The position numbers were made by a program, and so were the translations under genes. From positions 310,001 through 374,000 of the forward strand of contig NW_025954980.1 of NCBI RefSeq assembly GCF_022376445.1: a stretch of DNA of 64,000 nucleotides, written 5' to 3'. Below are positions 20,701 to 29,528 of this stretch, piece by piece. The notes beneath the pieces were generated by a model, which was not told the DNA's origin, made no database searches, and saw only the letters and a program-made list of their open reading frames with translations. The stretch comes from Fomitopsis serialis. Lineage: Eukaryota > Basidiomycota > Agaricomycetes > Polyporales > Fomitopsidaceae. The number at the start of each line of letters is the position of its first letter. Position 1 is the first letter of the stretch.

Positions 20701-21943
20701 GGATTGGGAGATTGAGTCGATGGATGTCAAGACGGCATTCCTGAACGGTGATCTTGAAGAGGAGATCTACATGGAACAACCTGAAGGCTGGGTTGTACCA
20801 GGCAAGGAAGACCACGTTTGTCTTCTTCTGAAGGCTATATATGGACTTAAGCAGGCTTCACGCCAATGGAATGCTAAGATCCATGCGTCTCTCCTAGGGC
20901 TTGGTTTTATGCGCACATATTCGGATGCTGGTGTATACGTTTATACCCGTGAGTCTGGAGATCACACCTGTGTCGTCATTTTATATGTCGACGACTTGTT
21001 GCTCTTGGGTAACTCTAAGCCCTTCATTGATTCGGTCAAAGAGCGCTTGTCAAGTGAATACCAGATGACGGATTTGGGAGAAGTCCAACGTTTCCTAGGT
21101 CTTAGAATACGTCGAGAGCGTTCTACACGCAGGCTCTTTGTTGACCAGGAAGACTATGTTGAGACTGTCCTAGAGCGTTTTGGAATGAGCAACTGCAAAG
21201 TAGCTCGAACACCGTTGCCAGCGGGTGCAAACTTGCTGAGCAGTACTGAGACTGCTACCGAAGAGTTTAGGACGAAGTATCAGAGCATCATTGGCAGTAT
21301 CATGTACGCCATGCTAGGTACTAGGCCTGATATCGCTTTTGCGGTCACGCGATTGGCCAAGTTTTCGTCCAACCCATCTAAAGAGCATATGTGTTTAGCA
21401 TTCTACGTTCTGCGCTACTTGCAAGGAACTAAGAGTTTTGCGCTCTGTTATGATGGCGGCAGTAACTCTGGTCTGATTGCCTACTCAGACTCAGATTGGG
21501 CCGAAGACCGCGATGATAGGCATTCAACAAGCGGTTTCATCTTCATGATGGCCAATTGTGTCATTTCGTGGGCGTCGAGACGTCAGCCGACTGTTTCTCT
21601 GTCTTCAACTGAAGCAGAATACAAGGCCGCCTCAGACACTTGTCGTCAGATGGCTTGGCTTCGTCATTTCGGCGAGGAGCTTGGAGACAACATGTCAAGT
21701 CCTACTCCTCTTTGTTTAGACAACCACGGAAGTATCTTCCTATCAGTGAATCCTGTTGTGGACCGCCGAACCAAGCATATAGAGATCAGGTATCACTATA
21801 TACGCGAGTTCTACGAGCGTGGTGAAACTGAGATCTACTATGTCGCTAGCGAAGACCAGCTTGCTGACTGCTTGACGAAGAATGTTCCTCTCAATGCAAT
21901 TGAGAAGTTCAGGTCGTCTTCTGGCATGCTTGTAGCATCTTGA
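17765..21943 (+). CDS. Copia Gag-Pol polyprotein (1,392 aa from this start)
   Basis: Residues ~1-230 are a UBN2-type Gag (ANWSAAMRGYLTFIEAWPAI, MWDALKKAFGT). A zinc knuckle CGHCGGKHGEENC is at ~211; its spacing CX2CX3HX4C is one shorter than usual. The aspartic protease is DSGA at ~314. The GAG-pre-integrase has HRRFGHPSKEALEKL and CEGCQWGK (HHCC). The integrase core has VHTDEDGP (~519), LRSDRGGEY (~584) and the Glu of QNGRAERW (~620). The reverse transcriptase runs from ~915 (KARLVAKGFTQ, DVKTAFLNGDL) with YVDD at ~1075. RNase H has AYSDSDWA, SLSSTEAEYKA and RTKHIEIRYHYIRE. The same frame is open upstream to about 17309 with protein-like, acidic sequence (PLPPGPEHVVRLPSPS), so translation may begin earlier. 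The first ATG in frame, at MGDVKPDAIPV, was chosen. No stops or frameshifts seen. Confidence 0.93.
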   Translation: MGDVKPDAIPVLAQASQYANWSAAMRGYLTFIEAWPAIAPGTTTSEGYSKMNSRAQGVLLMRTDRNIHHHLLEADGETLKSAKSMWDALKKAFGTPDAAYSWSLFCSLIKSPEMSDSKPLQDQTNKIVTRLKEVIAGGIKLDDSTQALILLSKVPETYQTMVSALMATVKLTELKVETVVNKILAEESLRRSGMGQSASKSSQIKRKSTGPCGHCGGKHGEENCWTKYPHLRPQAKGGKGGKAKGKGKGKGKADSNGHSSHTVSTSDGAGSSGQSSNVVQVDQSSAGSVQLTSSFYVADHSAEDRGKMTDWIMDSGASMTITNDLSDFWDYHEYRVPIVFKTAGSATIKALGEGTVKGVCLVNGRRISTTITNVAYIPYASGRLFSTGCIERTNYCLIQGSGRMVIYDRKFEHGQKTQNIGNAILQADYSPVNNLYLLYLEILSRKSVKTVSSSDWKLWHRRFGHPSKEALEKLPSHTTGVDSIGDPEKSPCEGCQWGKSHRAPFPASEKRASRPLELVHTDEDGPMRTASVPNGFKYFISFLDDYSSLGRAYYLKQKSDSLRAFEDFKAWAENVTKQKIQCLRSDRGGEYTSDTFTAHLKSYGIEHQKTVAGSPQQNGRAERWNRTIVEKAMAMLHQAGLSHGFWQLAVDTAIHIYNRQPMRRLKWQCPITLWDGTIPDVSYFRVFGCKAFVHVPKEQRSGKLDKKAVEMIFVGYEQGSKGYRFWNPATRSIVVSRDVTFDEEIFPARKDLGNDPKSLGPPQFDPSDLEEPEDVDVPLPEPVPADDDDDEPEEPKVEPEPVGEHPHEQPHPEPVPPPQPQYQRPRRDGAGRNPARNRDNIYGDEPPASIDRRTDTQGNQRPEADVLMMARAVAEANYGVPQSHSEAMRSPDKSKWQGAEKSEYDSLIQNKTWILVPRPKNRKVVKNRWVYTIKHDGRYKARLVAKGFTQVWGQDYHETFSPVARFESVRYLLAHAALEDWEIESMDVKTAFLNGDLEEEIYMEQPEGWVVPGKEDHVCLLLKAIYGLKQASRQWNAKIHASLLGLGFMRTYSDAGVYVYTRESGDHTCVVILYVDDLLLLGNSKPFIDSVKERLSSEYQMTDLGEVQRFLGLRIRRERSTRRLFVDQEDYVETVLERFGMSNCKVARTPLPAGANLLSSTETATEEFRTKYQSIIGSIMYAMLGTRPDIAFAVTRLAKFSSNPSKEHMCLAFYVLRYLQGTKSFALCYDGGSNSGLIAYSDSDWAEDRDDRHSTSGFIFMMANCVISWASRRQPTVSLSSTEAEYKAASDTCRQMAWLRHFGEELGDNMSSPTPLCLDNHGSIFLSVNPVVDRRTKHIEIRYHYIREFYERGETEIYYVASEDQLADCLTKNVPLNAIEKFRSSSGMLVAS

Positions 21944-21945
21944 AC

Positions 21946-21954
21946 AAGTGGGAG
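21946..21954 (+). other. Polypurine tract
   Basis: AAGTGGGAG lies directly before the 3' LTR, two bases after the gag-pol stop codon, where plus-strand synthesis would be primed. Confidence 0.8.
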
Positions 21955-22519
21955 TGTTGAACTTCGACTATTTTGGGTGTTACACTACGGGATAGGACTT
22001 ATCCTTTACCCGTTATGGACTTATGTTCTTCGTTGCTACATATTACATACATTTCTTACGGACTTGATCCAGACCTGTAGCACATGATCTGTTCTAGACT
22101 TGTACGGAACATTCCACTACCTTCCAGTACTTTCCAGGATGTTCCAGCACGTTCCTTGATGACATCACCATGACATCACTATGATATCATGTTCTAGGAC
22201 TGTCCAGATTCCCTTCCGGTCCTGTCCAGTCCTTTCCAGTACGTTCTATCCATGGTGCAATCATCGCATCATTGCTCATTGCACCATTACGATGTCATGC
22301 TATTACGCTTACTGTACGATCATGTGATGGCTCTCTCATGTGTATATATACTGGGCTGGATGCCCCTGTAATGTAACGATCTCTCCTCTCATTCTACGCC
22401 TCCTGAGTCTTCCCTCTCAGTAGTCTTGAGATCTGTTGTAAGTCCTCCATTCTAACAGTCCATTGTTTGCTTCTTTGTAGTTTTGCCTTCAGCTACGCCA
22501 CATCACTCCTTGTTCAACA
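21955..22519 (+). repeat. 3' LTR of Copia element
   Basis: 565 bp, reads the same as the 5' LTR throughout. Confidence 0.96.
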
Positions 22520-23037
22520 GGGTCGAGGGAGGCAAGGATACTGAGGCCGAGAATGAGGGTATGCCTGGCCATACGAGTGACAGGGATGTGGCTGACTGAA
22601 CAGTTACAGGTGATGGTGCCGAGGGACTGCAAAGCCGCCGTAGGGGCCATGAAGAAAATGATGAGACTCAGGGAACAACTGGTGAGTTCTGCTCGGCTCA
22701 TTATCAAATCTGTTGACTGAATAAGTTGATGGCGTAGACAAGTTGCCAGCGAAGAAGCGCAAAACCAACAACGGCAGCGCAAGGTATGTTCTGTGGTTGA
22801 TATTTGTGAGATCAATATGATTGATTTGCTTGTCATGTAGCACTGCGCCATCGAAGAAGAAAACACGTGAGAAATCCTCATTGAAGGGAGTTGCGACTTC
22901 GTCCAATGAACCTCGTGTCACTCGCGCTAGGGCTTCGGCCGTCAAGTAAGTCATTGACTGTTCAAGTATCACTCTATACTGACATGCCTCATGAACTGTG
23001 TAGGCCGCAGACTCGCTCAGCTGGCCGGGCTAAATAG
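22520..23037 (+). pseudogene. KDZ-element accessory gene 3, 3' part after the Copia insertion
   Basis: Continues the acidic frame broken at 15962 (EGGKDTEAENEGMPG). Introns are likely near 22560-22610, at 22783-22839 (GTATGT...CATGTAG) and 22946-23003 (GTAAGT...GTGTAG). Exons carry basic segments (PAKKRKTNNGSA, PSKKKTREKSSLKG, EPRVTRARASAVK) and the last reads PQTRSAGRAK then a stop at 23035-23037. The basic tail resembles a nuclear localisation or DNA-binding tail. It would form one gene with 14106-15962 without the retrotransposon. Confidence 0.65.
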
Positions 23038-23239
23038 GCTGTCTTGTGTTTCGGTGGACCATGTTTCCTTTTTTGGTAATTGTCATTTGTGGATGAGATC
23101 AGAGATGGAAGTGGATTAGCTGAGCTGAGATGGACAGTTTTGGCTAAGGTTATACATGCCTGATTGAGTTGATTAGATTAGATTAGTGACTAAGCTCATG
23201 AGAGTATGGATTGGCTCAGATATAACCAGGCTCACAATA

Positions 23240-23690
23240 GGATTGGATTGGCTGAACTAAGCTCATAACTGGATTGGATTGGATGAGTACAGTGTAAGGT
23301 AAGCTCATAACAGGATTGGATTGACTAAGACAAGCTTACAATAGGATTGGATTGAGTAAAGTCAGCTCATAACAGGATTGGATTGACTAAGACAAGCTTA
23401 CAATAGGATTGGATTGAGTAAAGTCAGCTCATAACAGGATTGGATTGACTAAGACAAGCTTACAATAGGATTGGATTGGGTGAATATAGGCTAATCTAAG
23501 CTCATAACAGGATTGGATTGGCTAGTACAGTCTAAGCTAAACCATTAACATACTGAGGATAGTCTTAGCTAAGCCTGTTTACTGCTTTGGATAGGATGAG
23601 TACTGGATAGGATTATAGGGGTTCAATAATGAATTGCCTTAAGGTGAACTAAAATACACTATTGAATTAAAGTCAATCCTGTTTAAATGA
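23240..23690. repeat. Right terminal inverted repeat with 31-bp minisatellite
   Basis: Reverse complement of the left terminus: the outer ~180 bp appear identical, followed inwards by the same GGATTGGATTG-containing 31-bp units but fewer of them. Between 23038 and 23240 is unique subterminal sequence unlike the left side. Confidence 0.85.
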
Positions 23691-24843
23691 CAAAGACGGA
23701 GGACCGGGCACGCAAACAAATGCGTCACATACCTCGTAAAGGGCTTCGCATCTCTTCGTGTCCGTCTCAGCGACAGTGGATCAGGACGGAGAGCGTAGAC
23801 TCACTGTTGCATTGTAGGCCTGTTCACGGCCTGTTCGCGGTTCAGTACTCGGTACTCAGTACTTCAACTACTTGCATGTGGCGGATGCCCGGCGCTTGCC
23901 GGGCAACCTGTCAGACAACCTGTCAAACCACCTGTCAACCACTTGTCAAACCACTTGTCAAACCACTTGTCAAACCACTTGTCCGACAACTTGTCAACTT
24001 CAACGTCAAGAACAACGTACCCAACTTGTGTAAAATGTCTTCAACACAGAGTTCGACGTCTCGGGACTATCAAACAGAACAGCTTAAGGTCGTCAACGTC
24101 AACATCAACCCGTTTTTTTCGACAGGATAGCAATTGTCCGGCCGTACCCTTCACAGACGACCGCTCCCAGCCTTGACTTTTGACCACATAGCGCTGGTGC
24201 GTCTCGTTCTCGCATAGCCACACAACATGCACACGCCGTATCACCCACTGGCAAACATCGTCGTATCAGATACCCACTTGCAAACATGGCAGTGCGCAAG
24301 TGAGGCCATCCGATTCGGACTTCTCTCGTCGCCGAAGGTGGATGTCGGCGCTGAGCGCTGAGCATTTCGCTGACGCTGAGAACATCTTGCTCTGCTCTAA
24401 GCGATGAACTGGACATAGCATGTGCAATAGTCTACTGCTGGTATCTGGACTCGTGGGTGAGTGGCTTCTGCGAACATCAATAATGAAGGGGAACAAGCCA
24501 CCTTTCCTTCAAGTTGATGAATCCCAACGACAGCTGGTACCGGCGCGGGACCATAATGCTGTGACCACTGCATCCATCATCGGGGATTATCTACACTTAT
24601 GATTGTCGAAAAAAAGACGTACAGTCATCACAGGTGGCCGCAACGGCATCCTATCTGATACAGGCAATTCCTTTGCTTAGACGCACCATAGCAGGGTATG
24701 TTTCCGCGTGCCAGCATGCATAGACCTCTACACCGACGCGCCGGTCATCACTTTGGGCGGCATACGTAGCGGGATACATATAATGCGCATTGCTGATATA
24801 ATTATACCCTGTGGCTGCTCAGGATTCTGCTTCGACGACAGTC
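23691..24843. other. Spacer between KDZ element and DUF6534 gene A
   Basis: Holds a 12-bp minisatellite (23905-23999) and, from about 24158, the upstream part of the duplicated DUF6534 segment. A reading frame on the minus strand (24266-24496) corresponds to a plus-strand one at 43285-43593 in the other copy; it is broken by an indel and stop in this copy, so I do not call it a gene. A TATA-like ATATAAT sits at about 24778. Confidence 0.5.
23905..23999. repeat. 12-bp minisatellite
   Basis: Units of CACTTGTCAAAC and variants (CACCTGTCAAC, AACCTGTCAGAC) repeat about eight times just outside the right end of the KDZ element. Confidence 0.85.
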
Positions 24844-26917
24844 ATGCCTACGCTCATTCCCCTTGATAATTTCTTGGGCGCGGCCTTCATAGGTATAATA
24901 CTCTCAACTATGTACGTGTCCCTCTCATCTGGCTTTGCTATATCGATGCTCACCATTGCGTCAGGCTTTATGGCGTGTCATGTCTGCAGACGTGGCTGTA
25001 CTATACGCAATACAGCAAAAGCGATAGCTTGCGGTTGAAGCTCTTTGTAAGCCGTTCTTCGCGAGCCCCCTCCCCTCCCCCTCAATGGACTCATGACTTG
25101 TGGTTTCCGATATATCAGGTTGCACTCGTTGTGTAAATTGCACATGTTCTTAAGTGGTCGAGCCTCAGAACGCTAATGCCATTGCCAGCGTCTTGGATAC
25201 CTTGCATGTCGCGCTGATATCGACCGCGTACTATCACTATACGGTGACAAACTATGGGGACTATGAAATACTTGACACAGTGACTTGGTAAGCGGAAAGC
25301 GGATCGGCGAGCATGAAATGCTGACCACTTTGCGTTACATAGGAGTATTGCGGTACGTGTCATCCTCATAACCCTTAAGTGCATGTCATAAACAGGTTAA
25401 CAGGTTCAGATATCTTTCGGGGTACGTACCGTTGCGATATCACTAATGCACGCTTGTACTAACGGCTCGGTGTATATAGGGCTTTGTGGGGTTGCTGGTG
25501 CAATTGTACGTGTAACAGCCGTGCCAATCAATGCTAATATACGTGACGCCTCGATAGATTCTTTGCAACGAGGATCTATGTCTGTAGGTATCACGAATGC
25601 TCTATGTCCCCTCACGACACTAATGATTTGTGAGTGGGGAAGCGACGGCTGTTATTTCCTGGAATCATCGTACGTAGCACCCATCAGTCACAGTAACCCA
25701 TAATGATCTTTTAAGCCATCTAGGGTTTACTTGGCATCGTTGAGTTAGGTATGTAACGACCTATCTTGTACGCTTAACAACATGACACGTACGGCATATT
25801 GCGTCTCAGGCTGTTCCATAGGTCAGTATTGTTCATGTATGCATTTGCAACAGACTCACGCGTCAGACTACTATCATAGCGTACACCGCTGCTGGGTGAG
25901 CATACTTCCGATCACTGGCGTTATGGTGCATGCTCATCGACTTGTAGTTACAGCGATCGCTACTTCTCTGTGTCTGGCAAGGAAGGGCATGCCAATGTGC
26001 GTGGTGACATGCTACTGGGTATTTACGATCTCTCATTCTGCCAACGCGCCTAGGTATACACGAGTACGGCACTGACTGCTAACATTGTCTGCGACTTATT
26101 GATCGCGGGATGTACCGTGTATTACTTGCGGGAGGGTCGAACGGCTTTTTATCGGTATGGAAATGAGGTACTCGACCATATGATGTACTCATATACTGAA
26201 CAGGACGAACAAAGCTGTCACTCTCCTGATGACCTATGCACTCAGCACATGTGAGTTGTAGACACTCAGACTACCTTACGCTTGCGCTCTGAAAACGTAC
26301 TGCATTAGGTGTTCTCGCCATGTAAGCCTTCGGCCAAGTGTCGTTCCTATCGCAGAACTCACCCGTGCCTTCCAGGATCTTCAGCTTTGTCTGTCTCATC
26401 ACCGTACGTGCCTGGGCATTCTATACACACTTTCACCATCGGCATGGCTAACAAGCTCACCACGGCGCCGGTTTTAGTCGGTCGCACTGGGCGAAGGGCT
26501 GATATACGCCGTGTTCTATTGGATACTAATTCGAAGTGAGTAATCTGACTAGCAAACACTGCTGTATCTGACTACGATACTCGCAGTCTATCCATGCTCC
26601 TTCCTATCGACGTATGTTTTATATATTACTTTAGTATAGTACTGACTACTGACTGCTCCCTTAGCTTGAACTCTCGGGAAGCTGTAAGACGCGCTTTCCA
26701 GGAGGACTTTCCAGCCCGCGAGCTCAGCAGCCTTGACACGCAAGTTGATAGTCCTGACAAGGACAAGGACCTTCCCGAAGCGGCCCGAACGAGACCGTCG
26801 TCGAGCCGCGCTTTTGGCCCCTTTACTCCCAACACCCCGCTTCCTGTGTACCGCCTCGCAGAAGACGGTCGGAACTCGGGCCGTATCATAGTGTCTGGTG
26901 TGAATACGGCAGTGTAG
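24844..26917 (+). CDS. DUF6534-family multi-spanning membrane protein, copy A
   Basis: Member of the large basidiomycete family of seven-helix membrane proteins carrying DUF6534; no biochemical role is known. Exon 1 24844-24911 (MPTLIPLDNFLGAAFIG); intron GTACGT...GTCAG; exon 2 24965-25046 (LYGVSCLQTWLYYTQY, SLRLKLF). A short exon VALV follows at 25119, then 25169-25288 with the signature LDTLHVALISTAYYHYTVTNYGD. Later exons include LLIAGCTVYYLREGRTAFYR and RTNKAVTLLMTYALST, typical of the C-terminal DUF6534 region. The last exon starts LNSREAVRRAFQED and ends at 26917 in a Ser/Pro-rich cytosolic tail (RPSSSRAFGPFTP). At least eight introns, several with tiny exons. Middle exons (25350-25700) are uncertain. 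Near-identical copy B lies at 40957-43024 on the other strand. Confidence 0.8.
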
Positions 26918-26960
26918 AAGCTGCAGTATACATGCTTTAGTCGAACCTCATTTGTACTGC

Positions 26961-26981
26961 GTGGAAGTCGAGGACTTCCAC
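26961..26981 (+). other. Conserved 3' hairpin of DUF6534 copy A
   Basis: GTGGAAGTC-GAG-GACTTCCAC is a perfect 9-bp stem with a 3-base loop, 44 bp past the stop codon. Copy B has the same stem with a different loop (ATC). Confidence 0.7.
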
Positions 26982-27108
26982 GACGTCTCTCCTTACGCAG
27001 GTATATTTTATATATTCACGCCGAGCGCCGCCTATCACAACAGTCGCTTGTCACATCCGAACTATGGACGCATAATTCCGATGTCCATACAGCACTAACT
27101 GCCATCAC

Positions 27109-29528
27109 TCACACCATTCGCTTGAGCAACACAAAGCTCGTCGCTGCTGCAAGGAGAACCGACAAACCGACACCCACACTACCTCTCGGCACCGCTCGGC
27201 TGCTGTGGTCTGTAGCCCCGAGGACGATGCTTCCGTTGCCGTTCGATGTGGAAAGCACGCTTGGGTTGACGGTCACAGTCACAAGTGGGTTGGTTACAGA
27301 CGTGGTCGCAAACGTAACCACGCTGCTTGGCTCGACCTCCTCGTAGGCGGTGTCGGAGAGGAAGACGAGGGCCAACCCCGGTGCGGGAACGTTCACTTGA
27401 CAAGTGTCGGAGGACGTATCGCACTGCACGGTCTGCACATTCTCTCCGCCTTTGAGGCGGCCATCGACTTCGAAACGACTGCCTAGGGTCTGCCCAATAT
27501 TCAGTAATACACTGTCGTGGTACGAGAAGGTTCCGCACCTGACCCGCCCAAGTGATATTCTCCTTGACGGCAACACTTTCTGCCGCGAGGTACTTGATCT
27601 TCACGGTTTGCGGGGTGCTTACTTGCTCGCCCATTCGACCGCCATCGATAGAAATGGTCGCAGTGACATTACTAGCCCCACTGGCATCCGAGACGTAGTT
27701 GAAGAGCGCTAGCCTTGCGAGGGCGTTGTTCTCGTAGATAGCGTACGCGGGCGTGTAGATGCTGCCATTGTTGGCATTGAGGTCAATCACGCGGGAAGTG
27801 TTGGAGGAGCCGAGAGCCTCTGCTACGGCCAGTACGGAGTAGAACACCGGACCGATCGTCCAGCCCTGGAACAATGACTCATTCGTTGGCGGTGCTATAG
27901 ATGGACGATCAGTGAGACATCGCTGTATGATTGAGTAGCCGTACGGATGAAGGGCTATTATAGACCTGATGTTAGAATGAAGCTACCGCTCTAATGTGAG
28001 AACCACCCACGTTATATGAATCGCTCAGGCCGCCAACGTGAAGATTTGCAGCTGAGAAATTGCTGTATGCCATCTGCAGAGCGTAGTCGGCTGCCCATAA
28101 AGCCGCACCGAAACTGTCGCTGACGCCCGGAAAGCCTCCGCAGCTCGCTGTGTTCGTTTCAAACATGTAAAACGGCTTCCCATTTTGCTGGGCTAGCGCT
28201 GTAGACGCGAGGTAGGGCTTCACCAGCAATTGGCCGGACGTGTGATTGAGATAGTTGGCGAATACGCCTTGTGGGTCCTTTGCGGGGCCGAAATCACCGC
28301 CGGGATATAGGGCAGCGCAGTTGTCGTCAGGATACCTATCGATGTTGGCATGTGCATTAGATAGAAGTCTCGTACAGATCGGAAGTCATACTTTTCAACA
28401 GCTAGAGCACCAAGGCTCGAATCGTATGACGTCAGAAAGCCGGTGTTCCAGACATCTTCGGGCGTCCATGTTCCGCTCACGCTCGGTGCGATGAGATTGT
28501 TACGCATCGGTATGTTGTCGTCGGCAGCAATCGCTTCGACGATCTCAGCGAACTCCCCAAAGTAGTCCCAGACGCTGTAGTTCGCGGCCCGGTGCCCGTG
28601 CAAGGCGTAGAGGTCGGGTTCGTTACCGACCTGGAACCCCAGCAATCTGTCGCCGAGGATAGCCTCGCCGGTCTCGGCGATGTCCAATCGCCAATTGGAA
28701 GTGTCGTTGAACGGGATACCGAGCCACCAATTGACATTGATGAGCGCGGATACGTTCGACAGCATGTAGAGCAGTTCAGGTGTGAAAAGCAGAGTCGGTG
28801 TGTTTGTCTGTGAGAAGTGCGCAAGTGTAAGCCTATCAAATCCAAGCCTCCTGTATGGTCAAACTCACTGGATTACGAGTGTCGTCGATGTCCTTCTTAA
28901 CGCATATGCCACGATTGTCTGAAAGCCCTGTGACTTCGACCGCGTAATCTTGAGTATTACCCCCTACACGGACATTGACACTTCCCCCACGTTGCGCTAC
29001 GAGTTGCATAAGGTTCAAGAAAGGCACCTGTAGAAACGAGCTACACCAGGGGATTCAAGAAACAGCAGGAAGCATCATTGAAACGTGGCTCACGCATTGA
29101 TGCCGACTTGCAAACCAAACATTAGTCGCAAGATACATACACCTTCAGCTACTTCGTCACTTACTGACTTCGGTGGCTACCGACATCTCGACTGAGAAGC
29201 CTAAGAATGAACCACTTTGAGGGATGCTCAGTCCTTGGACACCGGATGCGCTTCCCGGCAGCACCAGGTCATATTGAGTCGACAAGTTAGAAGGGACGGC
29301 AGGCGGCGCGAGGACGATGGGGTTGTACGCGGCATAGCCGCTATAAGATCCATATGGGGGGTCGTACACAGCTGTCCCTGCTGCGGTATCACTCGTCGAT
29401 GTCGCAGAGCCGATGGTCAAGGGGCCCTGTACGTTGTAGGCGGTGATTGCGGAACAGCAGGCCAGAGGAAACGACCACAATGAGGCGAGCGATAGGAGGG
29501 TCGCTGCGCGGAAAAGGTACGGTCGCAT
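27109..29528 (-). CDS. Glycoside hydrolase family 79 (beta-glucuronidase-like), secreted and probably membrane-anchored
   Basis: Predicted to release glucuronic acid residues from glycoproteins or arabinogalactan outside the cell. Start at 29528 gives a signal peptide (MRPYLFRAATLLSLASLWSF, cleavage near CCSA). The N-terminal domain has GSFLGFSVEMS, then FLNLMQLVAQRGG and VRVGGNTQD. The acid/base glutamate is in LGFQVGNEPDLYALHG (~28620-28660) and the likely nucleophile in PFYMFETNTASCGG (~28150). The C-terminal beta-sandwich has ARLALFNYVSD, ENITWAGQ, and CDTSSDTCQVNVPAPGLALVFL. The tail is Ser/Thr-rich and ends in a hydrophobic helix (VGVGLSVLLAAATSFVLL) followed by KRMV, which fits a GPI signal or membrane anchor. 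Multiple introns, no disruption seen. A paralogue begins beyond the right end of the window (63449). Confidence 0.88.

Larger units (their letters stand above)
15963..22519 (+). mobile_element. Ty1/Copia LTR retrotransposon, complete and young
   Basis: 6,557 bp with two 565-bp LTRs that look identical by eye and start TGTTGAAC and end GTTCAACA. A 5-bp target duplication GGGTC is present at 15958-15962 and 22520-22524. Internal order is primer site, leader ORF, gag, protease, integrase, reverse transcriptase, RNase H, polypurine tract, which is the Copia order with integrase before reverse transcriptase. Identical LTRs and an open polyprotein frame point to very recent insertion and possible activity. 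Confidence 0.97.
2780..23690. mobile_element. Composite KDZ-type DNA transposon, ~20.9 kb
   Basis: The two ends, read inwards, start with the same GTCATTTAAACAGGATTG and stay nearly identical for about 450-550 bp. Between them lie a minus-strand KDZ transposase (4142-7918) and three plus-strand accessory genes (10239-12333, 12540-13731, and 14106-23037 interrupted). The Copia element 15963-22519 is nested inside; without it the unit is about 14.35 kb. KDZ transposons are known as large DNA elements expanded in basidiomycetes. No matching short duplication was found directly outside the ends (CCCAGTGATG left, CAAAGACGGA right), so the flanks may have rearranged or the two ends may come from different copies. 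Confidence 0.75.
24158..27060. repeat. ~2.9 kb duplicated segment, copy A (inverted copy at 40795-43693)
   Basis: The segment is found in reverse complement at 40795-43693 with roughly 90% identity by eye, including introns and flanks. The match starts at GACGACCGC(T/C)CCCAGCCTTGACTT and ends past the 3' hairpin. Confidence 0.9.
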
